From: Bordetella parapertussis
Lineage (GTDB): Bacteria > Pseudomonadota > Gammaproteobacteria > Burkholderiales > Burkholderiaceae_C
Length of the DNA stretch: 6,049 nucleotides
Reading direction: 5' to 3'
Assembly (NCBI GenBank): GCA_945871945.1
Contig: CAMBXY010000093.1
Span: 1-6,049, forward strand
Positions 1-6,049 of this stretch are shown here, one piece after another. The translations under genes and the position numbers were made by a program. A model generated the notes under the pieces. That model was not told the DNA's origin and made no database searches. It worked only from the letters and a program-made list of their open reading frames with translations. How positions within the stretch are numbered: position 1 is the first letter of the stretch; every line of letters begins with the position of its first letter.

Positions 1-377
1 GCGGCACCGCGCCAGCGCGGCAAGAGTGAGGCGTGGATATTCAAGCAACCCATGGGCACGCTGTGCAGCGCCCAAGGCGGCAGCAACAAGCCATAGGCCA
101 CCACCACCATGGCGTCTGCTTGGGATTGTGCGATGGCTACTTTCGCCGCCGCCGCTTCGTCGGGGTATTTGCCGTCTAAGCGCAAGCCACTTGGCTGGCA
201 TACGGTCAGGCCATGCTGCTGCGCATATTGTTTGACGGTGGAGGCTTGCAATTGCATGCCGCGACCCGCGGGGCGGTCGGGCTGGGTCAGCACCAAGGCG
301 ATATCGTGACCGCTGGCGTGCAAAGCAGCCAGCGCCTGTTGGGCAAAGACCGGCGTGCCGGCAAAGACCAAGCGCAT
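1..377 (-). CDS. fmt: Methionyl-tRNA formyltransferase, N-terminal part (gene runs off the left edge)
   Basis: Fmt transfers a formyl group from 10-formyltetrahydrofolate to the amino group of Met-tRNA(fMet) in the cytoplasm, producing the initiator tRNA. I translated this frame directly: 125 codons plus two bases are present, roughly 40% of the usual 310-320 residues, and the rest lies left of base 1. The protein begins [12 protein letters not shown], the classic Fmt start. It continues with [10 protein letters not shown] (residues 31-40), typical of the folate-binding Rossmann-like formyltransferase domain, and [16 protein letters not shown] at 110-125. N113 and H115 correspond to the catalytic Asn and His of the family; the third catalytic residue (Asp) is outside the window. 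The start is the ATG at 377-375, 3 bases after the def stop codon, so def and fmt are almost certainly co-transcribed and perhaps translationally coupled. No disruption is seen in the visible part. Confidence 0.96.
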   Translation of the reverse strand, partial: MRLVFAGTPVFAQQALAALHASGHDIALVLTQPDRPAGRGMQLQASTVKQYAQQHGLTVCQPSGLRLDGKYPDEAAAAKVAIAQSQADAMVVVAYGLLLPPWALHSVPMGCLNIHASLLPRWRGA

Positions 378-380
378 CGC

Positions 381-890
381 TTAGCGCTCGAGTTCGCGTT
401 GTGCTTTAACCAGCTTGCCGCGAATGCGGGTGCGTTTGAGCAAGGACAGGTATTCGACAAACACCTTGCCCATGAGGTGGTCCATCTCGTGTTGTATGCA
501 TACCGCCATCAAGCCATCGGCCGCATAGGTTTGCAATTCACCATGTTCGTCTAATGCCTGAATCTTCACTTGCGCGGCACGCTCAACCGCGTCAAAAACC
601 CCAGGCACCGACAGACAGCCTTCTTCGCCTTTGATGCGCTCTTCGCTCTTCCACAACAGCTCGGGGTTGATCATCACCAAGGGTTGGTTGTGCTCTTCAG
701 AAACATCCATCACCACCACGCGCTCATGCACATCCACTTGGGTGGCGGCCAAGCCCACACCCTTGGACTCGTACATGGTCTCAATCATGTCAGCCGCCAA
801 CGTGCGGATGCGCTCATCCACCACAGCCACGGGCTTGGCGACAGTATGCAAACGGGGATCGGGGAAGGAAAGAATAGTAAGTAATGCCAT
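381..890 (-). CDS. def: Peptide deformylase
   Basis: This metalloenzyme (usually Fe2+) removes the formyl group from the N-terminal formyl-Met of nascent proteins at the ribosome. It is 169 residues, the normal bacterial length. All three family motifs are intact: GVGLAATQ at 44-51, EGCLS at 90-94 with metal ligand C92, and QHEMDH at 133-138, where H134 and H138 are metal ligands and E135 is the catalytic acid/base. The start chosen is the ATG at 890-888 ([16 protein letters not shown]), because family members begin just before the conserved PDPRL segment. The frame stays open upstream to 1031, but those 47 extra residues look like nothing in the family and would overlap dprA. The ribosome-binding site is poor: an AAAGAG stretch sits rather far upstream. 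It is followed after 3 bases by fmt, which performs the opposite reaction, and is divergent from dprA. Confidence 0.97.
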   Translation of the reverse strand: MALLTILSFPDPRLHTVAKPVAVVDERIRTLAADMIETMYESKGVGLAATQVDVHERVVVMDVSEEHNQPLVMINPELLWKSEERIKGEEGCLSVPGVFDAVERAAQVKIQALDEHGELQTYAADGLMAVCIQHEMDHLMGKVFVEYLSLLKRTRIRGKLVKAQRELER

Positions 891-1016
891 GGGGCTGTAT
901 TGTCTCTTTTTTGGACGGCAGGGTGAAGTTGGGCTGAGGAATAAGCACAGCGCCGCCCACCCCATGCTTGAGGCGTGACTTCTAAGCTGATCTCCCCCTG
1001 TTTTAGAGACCTTGCT
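891..1016. promoter_or_regulatory. Divergent intergenic region between def and dprA
   Basis: These 126 bases must hold the promoters for def-fmt (minus) and, presumably, dprA-smg (plus). I see no strong sigma-70 promoter on either strand. The best minus-strand match is TTCACC, a 17-base gap, then GACAAT (bases 899-904), but its transcript would start almost at the def ATG. The hexamer AGAGAC occurs ahead of both genes, at 1005-1010 for dprA and on the minus strand at 907-902 for def. For dprA it sits 6 bases before the ATG and can serve as a weak Shine-Dalgarno sequence. The regulatory role is inferred from gene orientation, not from a recognised operator. Confidence 0.4.
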
Positions 1017-2201
1017 ATGAATCATTCTCAAACGCCCTCAGACCAGCACATTTCCCTCGCGCCAAACCAAGCGCATTGGCCGCTGGCTTTGCGCTTGCTG
1101 CTTACCCCAGGGCTGGGCCCACGCGGCGCGCGTCAGTTGTGGGCTGCCTACGGTTCTTTGGCGGCCATTTGGGCACAAGCTGTGGCCTTGTTGGCGCAAG
1201 AGCTGGGCCAAGAGTTGGCCACGGCAATTCACAGCGAACCACCCGATTGGGCTGCACACTGTGAGCGTACCCAGCGTTGGCTGCAAGACGCGGGTCAAGG
1301 TGTGTCGCATGCGGTGTGGAGTTGGGACGATGCGGCTTTTCCTGCAGACCTGATGGCCTTGCCCGATGCGCCGTTGCTGCTGTTTGCGCGCGGCCAACTG
1401 CATCGCCCTTTGGGGCCGGCGGTGGCGGTGGTGGGCAGTCGCAACCCCACCCACCAAGGGCGAGAAAACGCCCGCGCATTTGCCTACAGCTTGTGCGCTG
1501 GGGGTTACACCGTGGTCTCGGGCATGGCCATGGGCATAGATGCCGCAGCGCACCAAGGTGCCATGCAAGTCATGGAGACCGCGCATTGCCCAACACTCGC
1601 TGTGGTGGGCACGGGTCTGGATTTGGTCTACCCACGACAGCACCTTGGTTTGTCGCAGGACATTGCCGCTTGCGGCTGGGTCATCAGCGAGCTGCCCTTG
1701 GGCAGCCTTGCCAAGGCCCACCATTTTCCGCAGCGCAACCGATTGATTGCGGGCTTGAGCCAAGGCGTTTTGGTGGTTGAAGCCGCGCTGCAATCAGGCT
1801 CTCTCATCACGGCACAACAGGCCTTGGACCAAGGCAAAGAGGTGTTTGCTATTCCAGGCTCAATTCACTCAGCGCTGTCACGCGGCTGCCACGCCTTGTT
1901 GCGCCAAGGTGCCAAGTTGGTGGAAAACATCCAAGACATTGCCGATGAAATGCCGCCCCTCAGCGGCTTGGCACTTAAGCCTTTGAAGCCGAGCTTGCCA
2001 GCAGTCTTGCAAGACCCCCATGCATTTTCGCTGTGGCAAGCCTTGGGGGATGAAGCGCAAACCTTGGATGTGCTGGTCGTGCGCAGCCATTTGCCGGTGG
2101 CGCAGGTGTTGGCCTTGCTGCAGCTCATGCAAAACCAAGCCTGCGTGTCCATCACCGCCGCTGGAACCTATCAACGCTTGCACCAGAGCAGCCTCAATTA
2201 A
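1017..2201 (+). CDS. dprA: DNA-processing protein DprA (Smf family)
   Basis: DprA binds incoming single-stranded DNA in the cytoplasm during natural transformation, protects it and loads RecA; in species not known to be competent it is often still conserved. This copy has 394 residues. An N-terminal helix-hairpin-helix/SAM-like part (about 20-55) includes [13 protein letters not shown]. The extended Rossmann fold core follows (about 100-310): [10 protein letters not shown] at 136-145, [12 protein letters not shown] at 168-179, the [11 protein letters not shown] segment at 238-248, SGSLITA at 260-266 and AIPGS at 278-282. A C-terminal winged-helix (DprA_WH-like) domain spans about 335-388. All core motifs are present, so it looks functional. 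The ATG at 1017 was chosen because AGAGAC lies 6 bases upstream; the frame also allows a GTG at 975, adding 14 residues with no family resemblance and a badly spaced GAGG. It is followed 90 bases later by smg. Confidence 0.96.
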   Translation: MNHSQTPSDQHISLAPNQAHWPLALRLLLTPGLGPRGARQLWAAYGSLAAIWAQAVALLAQELGQELATAIHSEPPDWAAHCERTQRWLQDAGQGVSHAVWSWDDAAFPADLMALPDAPLLLFARGQLHRPLGPAVAVVGSRNPTHQGRENARAFAYSLCAGGYTVVSGMAMGIDAAAHQGAMQVMETAHCPTLAVVGTGLDLVYPRQHLGLSQDIAACGWVISELPLGSLAKAHHFPQRNRLIAGLSQGVLVVEAALQSGSLITAQQALDQGKEVFAIPGSIHSALSRGCHALLRQGAKLVENIQDIADEMPPLSGLALKPLKPSLPAVLQDPHAFSLWQALGDEAQTLDVLVVRSHLPVAQVLALLQLMQNQACVSITAAGTYQRLHQSSLN

Positions 2202-2291
2202 CCGGGCTGCATGGCGTGCAATATTGCTGAACAAATAAGCAGTTAAAACGGCGCGGAAAGTGACTTTGAAAACAAGGTATATTCTCTGCAT
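2202..2291 (+). promoter_or_regulatory. dprA-smg spacer with a -10-like TATATT close to the smg start
   Basis: This 90-base gap is long enough for a separate smg promoter. TATATT at 2278-2283 matches the -10 consensus at five of six positions, but the -35 region (around 2255-2260, GGAAAG) does not match. A transcript from it would begin about 2290, essentially at the smg ATG. The spacer also holds a 10-base palindrome, GCAATATTGC (2218-2227), of unknown meaning. No terminator with a T tract is seen after dprA, so read-through into smg is also likely. Confidence 0.3.
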
Positions 2292-2786
2292 ATGTTCGAT
2301 GTTCTTGTGTACGTGTACGAACACTACTGGCGCGGCGAGGCCTGTCCTGAGTTGCCCCTTTTGGGACGCAAACTCAGTGCGGCCGGCTTTGATGCCGATG
2401 AAATAGAGCAAGCGCTGTCTTGGCTCGCTGGACTACACACCGCTGCACAAAACTCAGAAACCATTCGCATCGATGCCCCTAAAACCGCTTGGGAAACCGC
2501 CTATGTGCAGTCTCCAAATAGCATGCGGGTGTATTCCATTTCAGAGCAACAACAACTGGGCGCCGCAGGCTTGGGCTTTATTACTTTCATGGAAGGTGCG
2601 GGCGTTTTACCGCCGCAAGTGCGCGAAATCGTGGTCGACCGCGCCATGGCGGTCAGCACCCACCCCATCAGCTTGGATGATTTGAAAATCATTGTGTTGA
2701 TGGTCTATTGGAGTGCGGGTATCGAGCCCGACGCTTTGGTGCTCGATGAGTTGTGCGACGACGTGAGCGACCGTATCGCTCACTGA
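2292..2786 (+). CDS. smg: Smg family protein (DUF494), function unknown
   Basis: This is a small, conserved proteobacterial protein of unknown biochemical role, named for its place next to smf (dprA). It has 164 residues, close to the roughly 157 of E. coli Smg. The beginning, MFDVLVYVYEHYW, is the family signature, followed by an acidic helical segment (AGFDADEIEQALSWLAGL, 31-48). The second half contains RVYSISEQQQLG (79-90) and GFITFMEGAGVLPPQVREIV (95-114), again typical. There is no signal peptide or membrane helix, so it should be cytoplasmic. The ATG at 2292 fits the family start, but no proper Shine-Dalgarno sequence precedes it: the nearest candidate, AAGG at 2274-2277, is 14 bases away. 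Linkage to dprA is conserved from gamma- to betaproteobacteria, but no role in DNA processing can be read from the sequence. Its last seven codons form an inverted repeat. Confidence 0.93.
   Translation: MFDVLVYVYEHYWRGEACPELPLLGRKLSAAGFDADEIEQALSWLAGLHTAAQNSETIRIDAPKTAWETAYVQSPNSMRVYSISEQQQLGAAGLGFITFMEGAGVLPPQVREIVVDRAMAVSTHPISLDDLKIIVLMVYWSAGIEPDALVLDELCDDVSDRIAH
2763..2783. terminator. Perfect 8-bp inverted repeat at the smg/secF convergent junction, possible shared terminator
   Basis: GTGAGCGA (2763-2770), a 5-base loop CCGTA, and TCGCTCAC (2776-2783) form a perfect hairpin that is readable on both strands. It occupies the last seven sense codons of smg and lies 7 bases beyond the secF stop codon on the minus strand. 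Its position between two convergent 3' ends suggests a shared transcript end or an mRNA-stabilising structure. Against a simple intrinsic terminator, no run of T follows the stem on either strand (TGACAAAC on plus, GTCGTCGC on minus), so factor-dependent termination or 3' protection is as likely. Confidence 0.4.
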
Positions 2787-2790
2787 CAAA

Positions 2791-3750
2791 CTAAACCACG
2801 GCGCCCGCGTTGGGGTCGTTAGGGTCTTCGTCAGGACCGTCTTTTTTCACTGTTTTAATCAGGTCTTCGCGGCGAATGCCCAGCCACATGGCGATGGCAG
2901 CAGCAACAAACACCGACGAGTAAATACCAAACAAAATTCCAATCGTCAGCGCTAGGGCGAAGTAGTGCAGCGTGGCTCCACCAAACAGCAACATAGACAA
3001 AACCATTAACTGCGTACAACCATGGGTGATGATGGTGCGGCTGATGGTCGAGGTGATGGCGTTGTCGATGATCTCTACCGTATTCATCTTGCGGTAGCGG
3101 CGAAAGTTCTCGCGCACTCTATCAAAAATCACCACCGACTCATTCACCGAATAACCCAGCACCGCCAGCACCGCTGCCAGCACGGGGAGCGAAAACTCCC
3201 ACTGGAAGTAGGCGAAAAAGCCCAAGATGATGATCACATCGTGCAAGTTGGCAATGATGCCAGCCACTGCGTATTTCCATTCAAAGCGAATGGCCAAATA
3301 AATCATGATGCCAATGACCACGCAGGCCAAGGCTTTGAGGCCATCAATGGCCAACTCGTCGCCCACTTGAGGCCCGACAAACTCGGTGCGCCGCAACTGT
3401 GCGCTGGGGTCCATTTCTTTGAGGCCGCCCATGACCTTGGTGCTGAGCTCGGCCGCGTTGCTGCCTTTTGCCGCAGGCATGCGGATGAGCACATCTCGCG
3501 AAGAGCCAAAATTTTGCACTTGCACATCATTGATGCCCAAAGCGGCGATGCGCTCGCGCATGGGGTCGAGTGCCACGGCTTGGGAGAAACTCACCTCCAT
3601 CAAGGTGCCGCCGGTGAACTCCACTGACAAATGCAAACCCCGGCTGAAGAGGAAAAACACCGCCAATATAAAGGTGATGAACGACACGGCGTTGAGCACC
3701 AAGGCATGGCGCATGAACGGAATATCTTTGCGGATTTTGAAAAATTCCAT
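2791..3750 (-). CDS. secF: Protein translocase subunit SecF
   Basis: SecF pairs with SecD in the inner membrane, forming an RND-family accessory complex that uses proton flow to pull secreted proteins out of SecYEG. It has 319 residues with the usual six membrane helices: TM1 about 15-36, a periplasmic domain about 38-130 including VEFTGGT at 43-49, then five helices between about 135 and 290. FVGPQVGDEL (124-133) marks the entry to TM2, NLHDVIIILG is at 168-177, and GYSVNESVVIFDRVREN is at 199-215. R238 aligns with the relay Arg (R247 in E. coli). At the partner position, Asp (D213) in E. coli, this protein has E204. The tail (302-319) is charged, with acidic residues and prolines. The ATG at 3750-3748 follows secD by 12 bases with AGAAAG as a weak ribosome site. 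The stop lies 4 bases from that of the convergent smg. Confidence 0.97.
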   Translation of the reverse strand: MEFFKIRKDIPFMRHALVLNAVSFITFILAVFFLFSRGLHLSVEFTGGTLMEVSFSQAVALDPMRERIAALGINDVQVQNFGSSRDVLIRMPAAKGSNAAELSTKVMGGLKEMDPSAQLRRTEFVGPQVGDELAIDGLKALACVVIGIMIYLAIRFEWKYAVAGIIANLHDVIIILGFFAYFQWEFSLPVLAAVLAVLGYSVNESVVIFDRVRENFRRYRKMNTVEIIDNAITSTISRTIITHGCTQLMVLSMLLFGGATLHYFALALTIGILFGIYSSVFVAAAIAMWLGIRREDLIKTVKKDGPDEDPNDPNAGAVV

Positions 3751-3762
3751 GGCAGGCTTTCT

Positions 3763-5658
3763 TTAATCAGCTTTGGCTTTGGCGATCACATTTTGGGTGG
3801 TGGTGTCGGGCTTCCACACCGTGCCAATGGAGACGGATTGCAAACGTTTTTGTCGGCCATACCAAAGATTGACCAAGCCACGAGAGAAAAACACCGCCGA
3901 GAACATGCTGGTGAGAATGCCCAAGCAATGCACCACCGCAAAGCCACGCACCGGCCCTGAGCCAAAGGCCAAAAGAGCCAAACCAGCGATCAAGGTGGTG
4001 ACGTTGGAGTCCAAAATAGTTGACCATGCGCGGTCGTAACCCATGTGAATGGCGGTTTGCGGGGAAGCGCCGTTACGCAGTTCTTCGCGCACTCGCTCGT
4101 TGATGAGCACGTTGGCGTCAATCGCCATGCCCAAGACCAAGGCCATGGCCGCCATGCCAGGCAGGGTGAGCGTGGCTTGCAGCATGGAAAGCACTGCCAC
4201 CAGCAGCAGCAAGTTGACTGCCAGCGCCACGCTGGAGATGACGCCAAACAAAGCGTAGTAAATGCACATGAAGGCGGTCACAGCCACAAAGCCCCAAGTC
4301 ACGCTGTCAAAACCTTTGGCGATGTTTTCAGCACCCAAGCTTGGGCCAATGGTGCGCTCTTCAATGATTTCCATGGGCGCGGCCAAGGAACCCGCACGCA
4401 GCAGCAATGAGGTGTCCGCAGCTTCCATGGTGGTCATGCGACCCGAGATTTGCACCCGACCGCCACCAATTTCGCTGCGAATCACGGGTGAGGTCACCAC
4501 TTCGCCCTTGCCTTTTTCAAACAGCAAAATGGCCATGCGTTTGCCCACGTTTTCACGGGTGACTTCTTTAAAAATACGCGCACCCTTGGCGTCCAAGGTC
4601 AGGTGCACCGCAGCTTCTTGGGTTTGGTTGTCAAAGCCGGGTTGCGCGTCGGTGAGGTTTTCGCCCGTCAGCACCACTTGCTTTTTCACAATCACCGCTT
4701 GGCCGCTGCGGTCCAGGTATTTTTCTGCACCCAAAGGCACGGCACCGCTGCCCAGTTCGGCTAAGCGCGCTTCGCTGCTTTCTTCAACCATGCGAATTTC
4801 AAGGGTTGCGGTACGTCCCAAAATATCTTTGGCCTTGGCGGTGTCTTGCACGCCAGGCAGCTGCACCACGATGCGGTCCAAGCCTTGTTGTTGGATGACG
4901 GGTTCTGCCACACCCAGCTCGTTGATACGGTTGTGCAAAGTGGTGATGTTTTGTTTCAGGGCTTGGTCTTGCACCCGTTTGGCGGCTTCGGGTTTCAAGC
5001 TGGCGCTGAGTTTGACTTCGTCGCCTTGGGTTGAAAGCTCGTAGACCAGATCGGGGAACTGCTCGCGCATCAAAGCCACAGCGGCGTCGGCGGTAGCTTG
5101 ATCACGAAAACCCATTTGTATGGTTTCTTTTTCGCGTGAGATGCCGTTGTGGCGAATGCTTTTTTCACGCAAAGCACTGCGCAAATCGCCACTTAAAGAA
5201 TCGATTTTTTTGGTCAATGCCGCATTCATATCGACTTGCAACATGAAGTGCACGCCGCCGCGCAAATCAAGCCCCAAGTACATGGGCGCTGCGCTCAGAG
5301 CCGATAACCAAGTGGGTGTGCGCGCAATCAGGTTCAGTGCCACCACATACCCAGCGTTGGCTGCATCCGGGTTGAGCGCGGTTTGTATCGCGTCTTTGGC
5401 TTGCAGTTGTTGCTCGGTGGTCTCGAACCGTGCTTTAAGCGAGTTGTTTTCCAAGCCAATCATCGAGGGGCTAAGAGATGCGGCTTTCAGCGCCTCTTCC
5501 ACCTTGCCTAAAGTGGCGGTGTCCACCTTGACGCTGGCGCGTGAAGCAGACACCTGAACCGCTGGCGCCTCGCCAAAGAAATTGGGCAAGGTGTACAAAC
5601 CACCCACGCAAAAAGCGACAAGGATGACCAGATATTTCCAAAGGGCGTAACGGTTCAT
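3763..5658 (-). CDS. secD: Protein translocase subunit SecD
   Basis: SecD is the larger subunit of the SecDF complex, with a big periplasmic part that grips emerging substrate. It has 631 residues, close to E. coli SecD (615). TM1 lies at about 8-28. The periplasmic region (about 30-450) holds the P1 signature YLGLDLRGGVHFMLQVD at 127-143 and a central SecD segment with NRINELGVAEP at 243-253. Before TM2 comes LLRAGSLAAP at 419-428 and IGPSLGAENI at 437-446. Five more helices follow in about 452-598. GMAIDANVLINERVREEL (510-527) in TM4 carries D514, the counterpart of the essential proton-relay Asp (D519 in E. coli). The start ATG (5658-5656) gives MNRYALWKYLVILVAF, the normal SecD beginning; the ribosome site is weak, consistent with coupling to yajC 18 bases upstream. 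A cytoplasmic tail follows TM6. No frameshift or missing motif is seen. Confidence 0.98.
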   Translation of the reverse strand: MNRYALWKYLVILVAFCVGGLYTLPNFFGEAPAVQVSASRASVKVDTATLGKVEEALKAASLSPSMIGLENNSLKARFETTEQQLQAKDAIQTALNPDAANAGYVVALNLIARTPTWLSALSAAPMYLGLDLRGGVHFMLQVDMNAALTKKIDSLSGDLRSALREKSIRHNGISREKETIQMGFRDQATADAAVALMREQFPDLVYELSTQGDEVKLSASLKPEAAKRVQDQALKQNITTLHNRINELGVAEPVIQQQGLDRIVVQLPGVQDTAKAKDILGRTATLEIRMVEESSEARLAELGSGAVPLGAEKYLDRSGQAVIVKKQVVLTGENLTDAQPGFDNQTQEAAVHLTLDAKGARIFKEVTRENVGKRMAILLFEKGKGEVVTSPVIRSEIGGGRVQISGRMTTMEAADTSLLLRAGSLAAPMEIIEERTIGPSLGAENIAKGFDSVTWGFVAVTAFMCIYYALFGVISSVALAVNLLLLVAVLSMLQATLTLPGMAAMALVLGMAIDANVLINERVREELRNGASPQTAIHMGYDRAWSTILDSNVTTLIAGLALLAFGSGPVRGFAVVHCLGILTSMFSAVFFSRGLVNLWYGRQKRLQSVSIGTVWKPDTTTQNVIAKAKAD

Positions 5659-5676
5659 GGCTCAGTCAGGGTTGGT

Positions 5677-6009
5677 TTATTTGATGGAGCCTTTGGGCAG
5701 CACTTGCACCACCGCTGAGCGCTGCAGTTGCACCGTCACGCCGTTGCCAATCTCTAGACCAATTTGGCTGTCACTGATGTGGGCAATTTTGCCGAGGATG
5801 CCACCCGAGGTGACCACTTCATCGCTCTTGGCCAAAGCGTCAAGCATGGCCTTGAGTTCTTTTTGGCGCTTCATTTGCGGGCGGATCATGACGAAATACA
5901 GCACCACAAACATCAGCACCAAAGGCAGCATGCTCATGAGCGAGGAGCCAAGGTCGCTGCCACCGATAGCAGCGGGGGCGGATTGGGCGTAAGCAGATGA
6001 AATCAACAC
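5677..6009 (-). CDS. yajC: YajC, small membrane subunit associated with SecDF
   Basis: YajC is a single-span inner-membrane protein that co-purifies with SecD and SecF; it is non-essential in E. coli. This copy has 110 residues, the family's normal size. A short N-terminal stretch (LISSAYAQSAPA) precedes one hydrophobic helix at about 24-42. Then come YFVMIRPQMKRQKELK (38-53), the diagnostic membrane-exit motif, SDEVVTSGGILGKI (62-75), and the ending VLPKGSIK. The start chosen is the GTG at 6009-6007, because GGAGAA (6021-6016) lies 6 bases upstream, an ideal position. The frame also permits a TTG at 6033, but that would place the ribosome site inside the gene and add eight residues absent from relatives. 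It is the first gene of yajC-secD-secF; the usual upstream neighbour, tgt, is not in view. Confidence 0.95.
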   Translation of the reverse strand: MLISSAYAQSAPAAIGGSDLGSSLMSMLPLVLMFVVLYFVMIRPQMKRQKELKAMLDALAKSDEVVTSGGILGKIAHISDSQIGLEIGNGVTVQLQRSAVVQVLPKGSIK

Positions 6010-6015
6010 AGTAAA

Positions 6016-6021
6016 TTCTCC
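6016..6021 (-). promoter_or_regulatory. Shine-Dalgarno sequence of yajC that decides the GTG start
   Basis: GGAGAA on the minus strand is the best ribosome-binding site in the window and sits 6 bases before the GTG codon at 6009-6007. It favours that start over the in-frame TTG at 6033 (upstream of it) and TTG at 6006 (immediately after the GTG). Confidence 0.75.
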
Positions 6022-6039
6022 AGATTCGGGCAACCGGCG

Positions 6040-6045
6040 ATTGTA
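6040..6045 (-). promoter_or_regulatory. Probable -10 element of the yajC-secD-secF promoter
   Basis: TACAAT on the minus strand matches the sigma-70 -10 consensus TATAAT at five of six positions. A start about 7 bases downstream (near 6033) would leave a leader of roughly 24 bases carrying the yajC ribosome site. The -35 would lie beyond base 6049, so only half of the promoter can be judged. If an upstream tgt gene is close, this could instead be an internal promoter. Confidence 0.4.
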
Positions 6046-6049
6046 TGCG

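Noticed and set aside
899..927. TTCACC-17-GACAAT as the def promoter on the minus strand
   Set aside because: Each box matches consensus at only four of six positions, and initiation would fall almost on the def ATG, leaving no room for a leader. It is mentioned only as the best match in the divergent region.
975..1016. An earlier GTG start for dprA
   Set aside because: The only ribosome-like sequence (GAGG) nearly touches the GTG, and the added 14 residues do not resemble DprA. The ATG at 1017 has AGAGAC at a workable distance.
891..1031. A 47-residue N-terminal extension of peptide deformylase, possibly a signal or targeting sequence
   Set aside because: The family begins at [14 protein letters not shown]; the extension overlaps the dprA start, has no conserved content, and deformylase is cytoplasmic.
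1038..1793. A 251-codon open frame on the minus strand inside dprA
   Set aside because: It is entirely antisense to the DprA core, whose motifs explain the sequence; its Gln/Arg/His-rich translation has no recognisable domain.
2218..2227. The palindrome GCAATATTGC as an operator or terminator
   Set aside because: A single 10-base palindrome with no loop, no T tract and no second copy is weak evidence; chance is a sufficient explanation.
4262..5044. A 260-codon open frame on the plus strand inside secD
   Set aside because: It lies wholly antisense to the well-conserved secD, has a Ser/Arg-rich composition typical of a mirrored frame, shows no known motif, and long antisense frames are common at this base composition.
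1..6049. A novel defence, mobile or secondary-metabolism system
   Set aside because: All coding space is explained by seven conserved housekeeping genes in a known order. There are no array-like repeats, transposase motifs, toxin-antitoxin pairs or foreign-looking composition, and the longest gene-free stretch is 126 bases.

Overview
The window is a compact bacterial housekeeping region. It contains seven protein genes, one of them cut by the left edge, and no RNA gene, mobile element, CRISPR array or prophage gene that I can see. The sequence is moderately G+C-rich. The protein style points to a betaproteobacterium, most likely Burkholderiales and perhaps the Comamonadaceae. Clues are the SecD start MNRYALWKYL, the SecF motif GYSVNESVVIFDR, and Smg directly after DprA. 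The family-level placement is inference from remembered homologues, not a search result.

Layout: the left part (1-890, minus strand) carries def followed by the start of fmt, with only 3 bases between them. These two enzymes remove and add the formyl group of initiator methionine. A 126-base intergenic region (891-1016) separates def from the divergent pair dprA-smg on the plus strand (1017-2786). DprA is the single-strand DNA-binding RecA loader of natural transformation. Smg is a conserved DUF494 protein of unknown function. This arrangement (fmt and def divergent from dprA and smg) is also the one known in E. coli.

The right part (2791-6009, minus strand) is the yajC-secD-secF operon, encoding the accessory membrane complex of the Sec translocon that uses the proton gradient in protein export. 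Gaps inside the operon are 18 and 12 bases. A probable -10 element for the operon lies at 6040-6045, with its -35 beyond the window.

The two blocks meet tail to tail: smg and secF stop codons are separated by only 4 bases. A perfect 8-bp inverted repeat with a 5-base loop lies in the last codons of smg (2763-2783) and may serve as a shared 3' end for both transcripts. It is the most noteworthy non-coding structure here. I found no evidence for a novel biological system. The remaining points of interest are modest: a Glu in place of the expected proton-relay Asp in SecF, a possibly near-leaderless smg transcript, and the GTG start of yajC.
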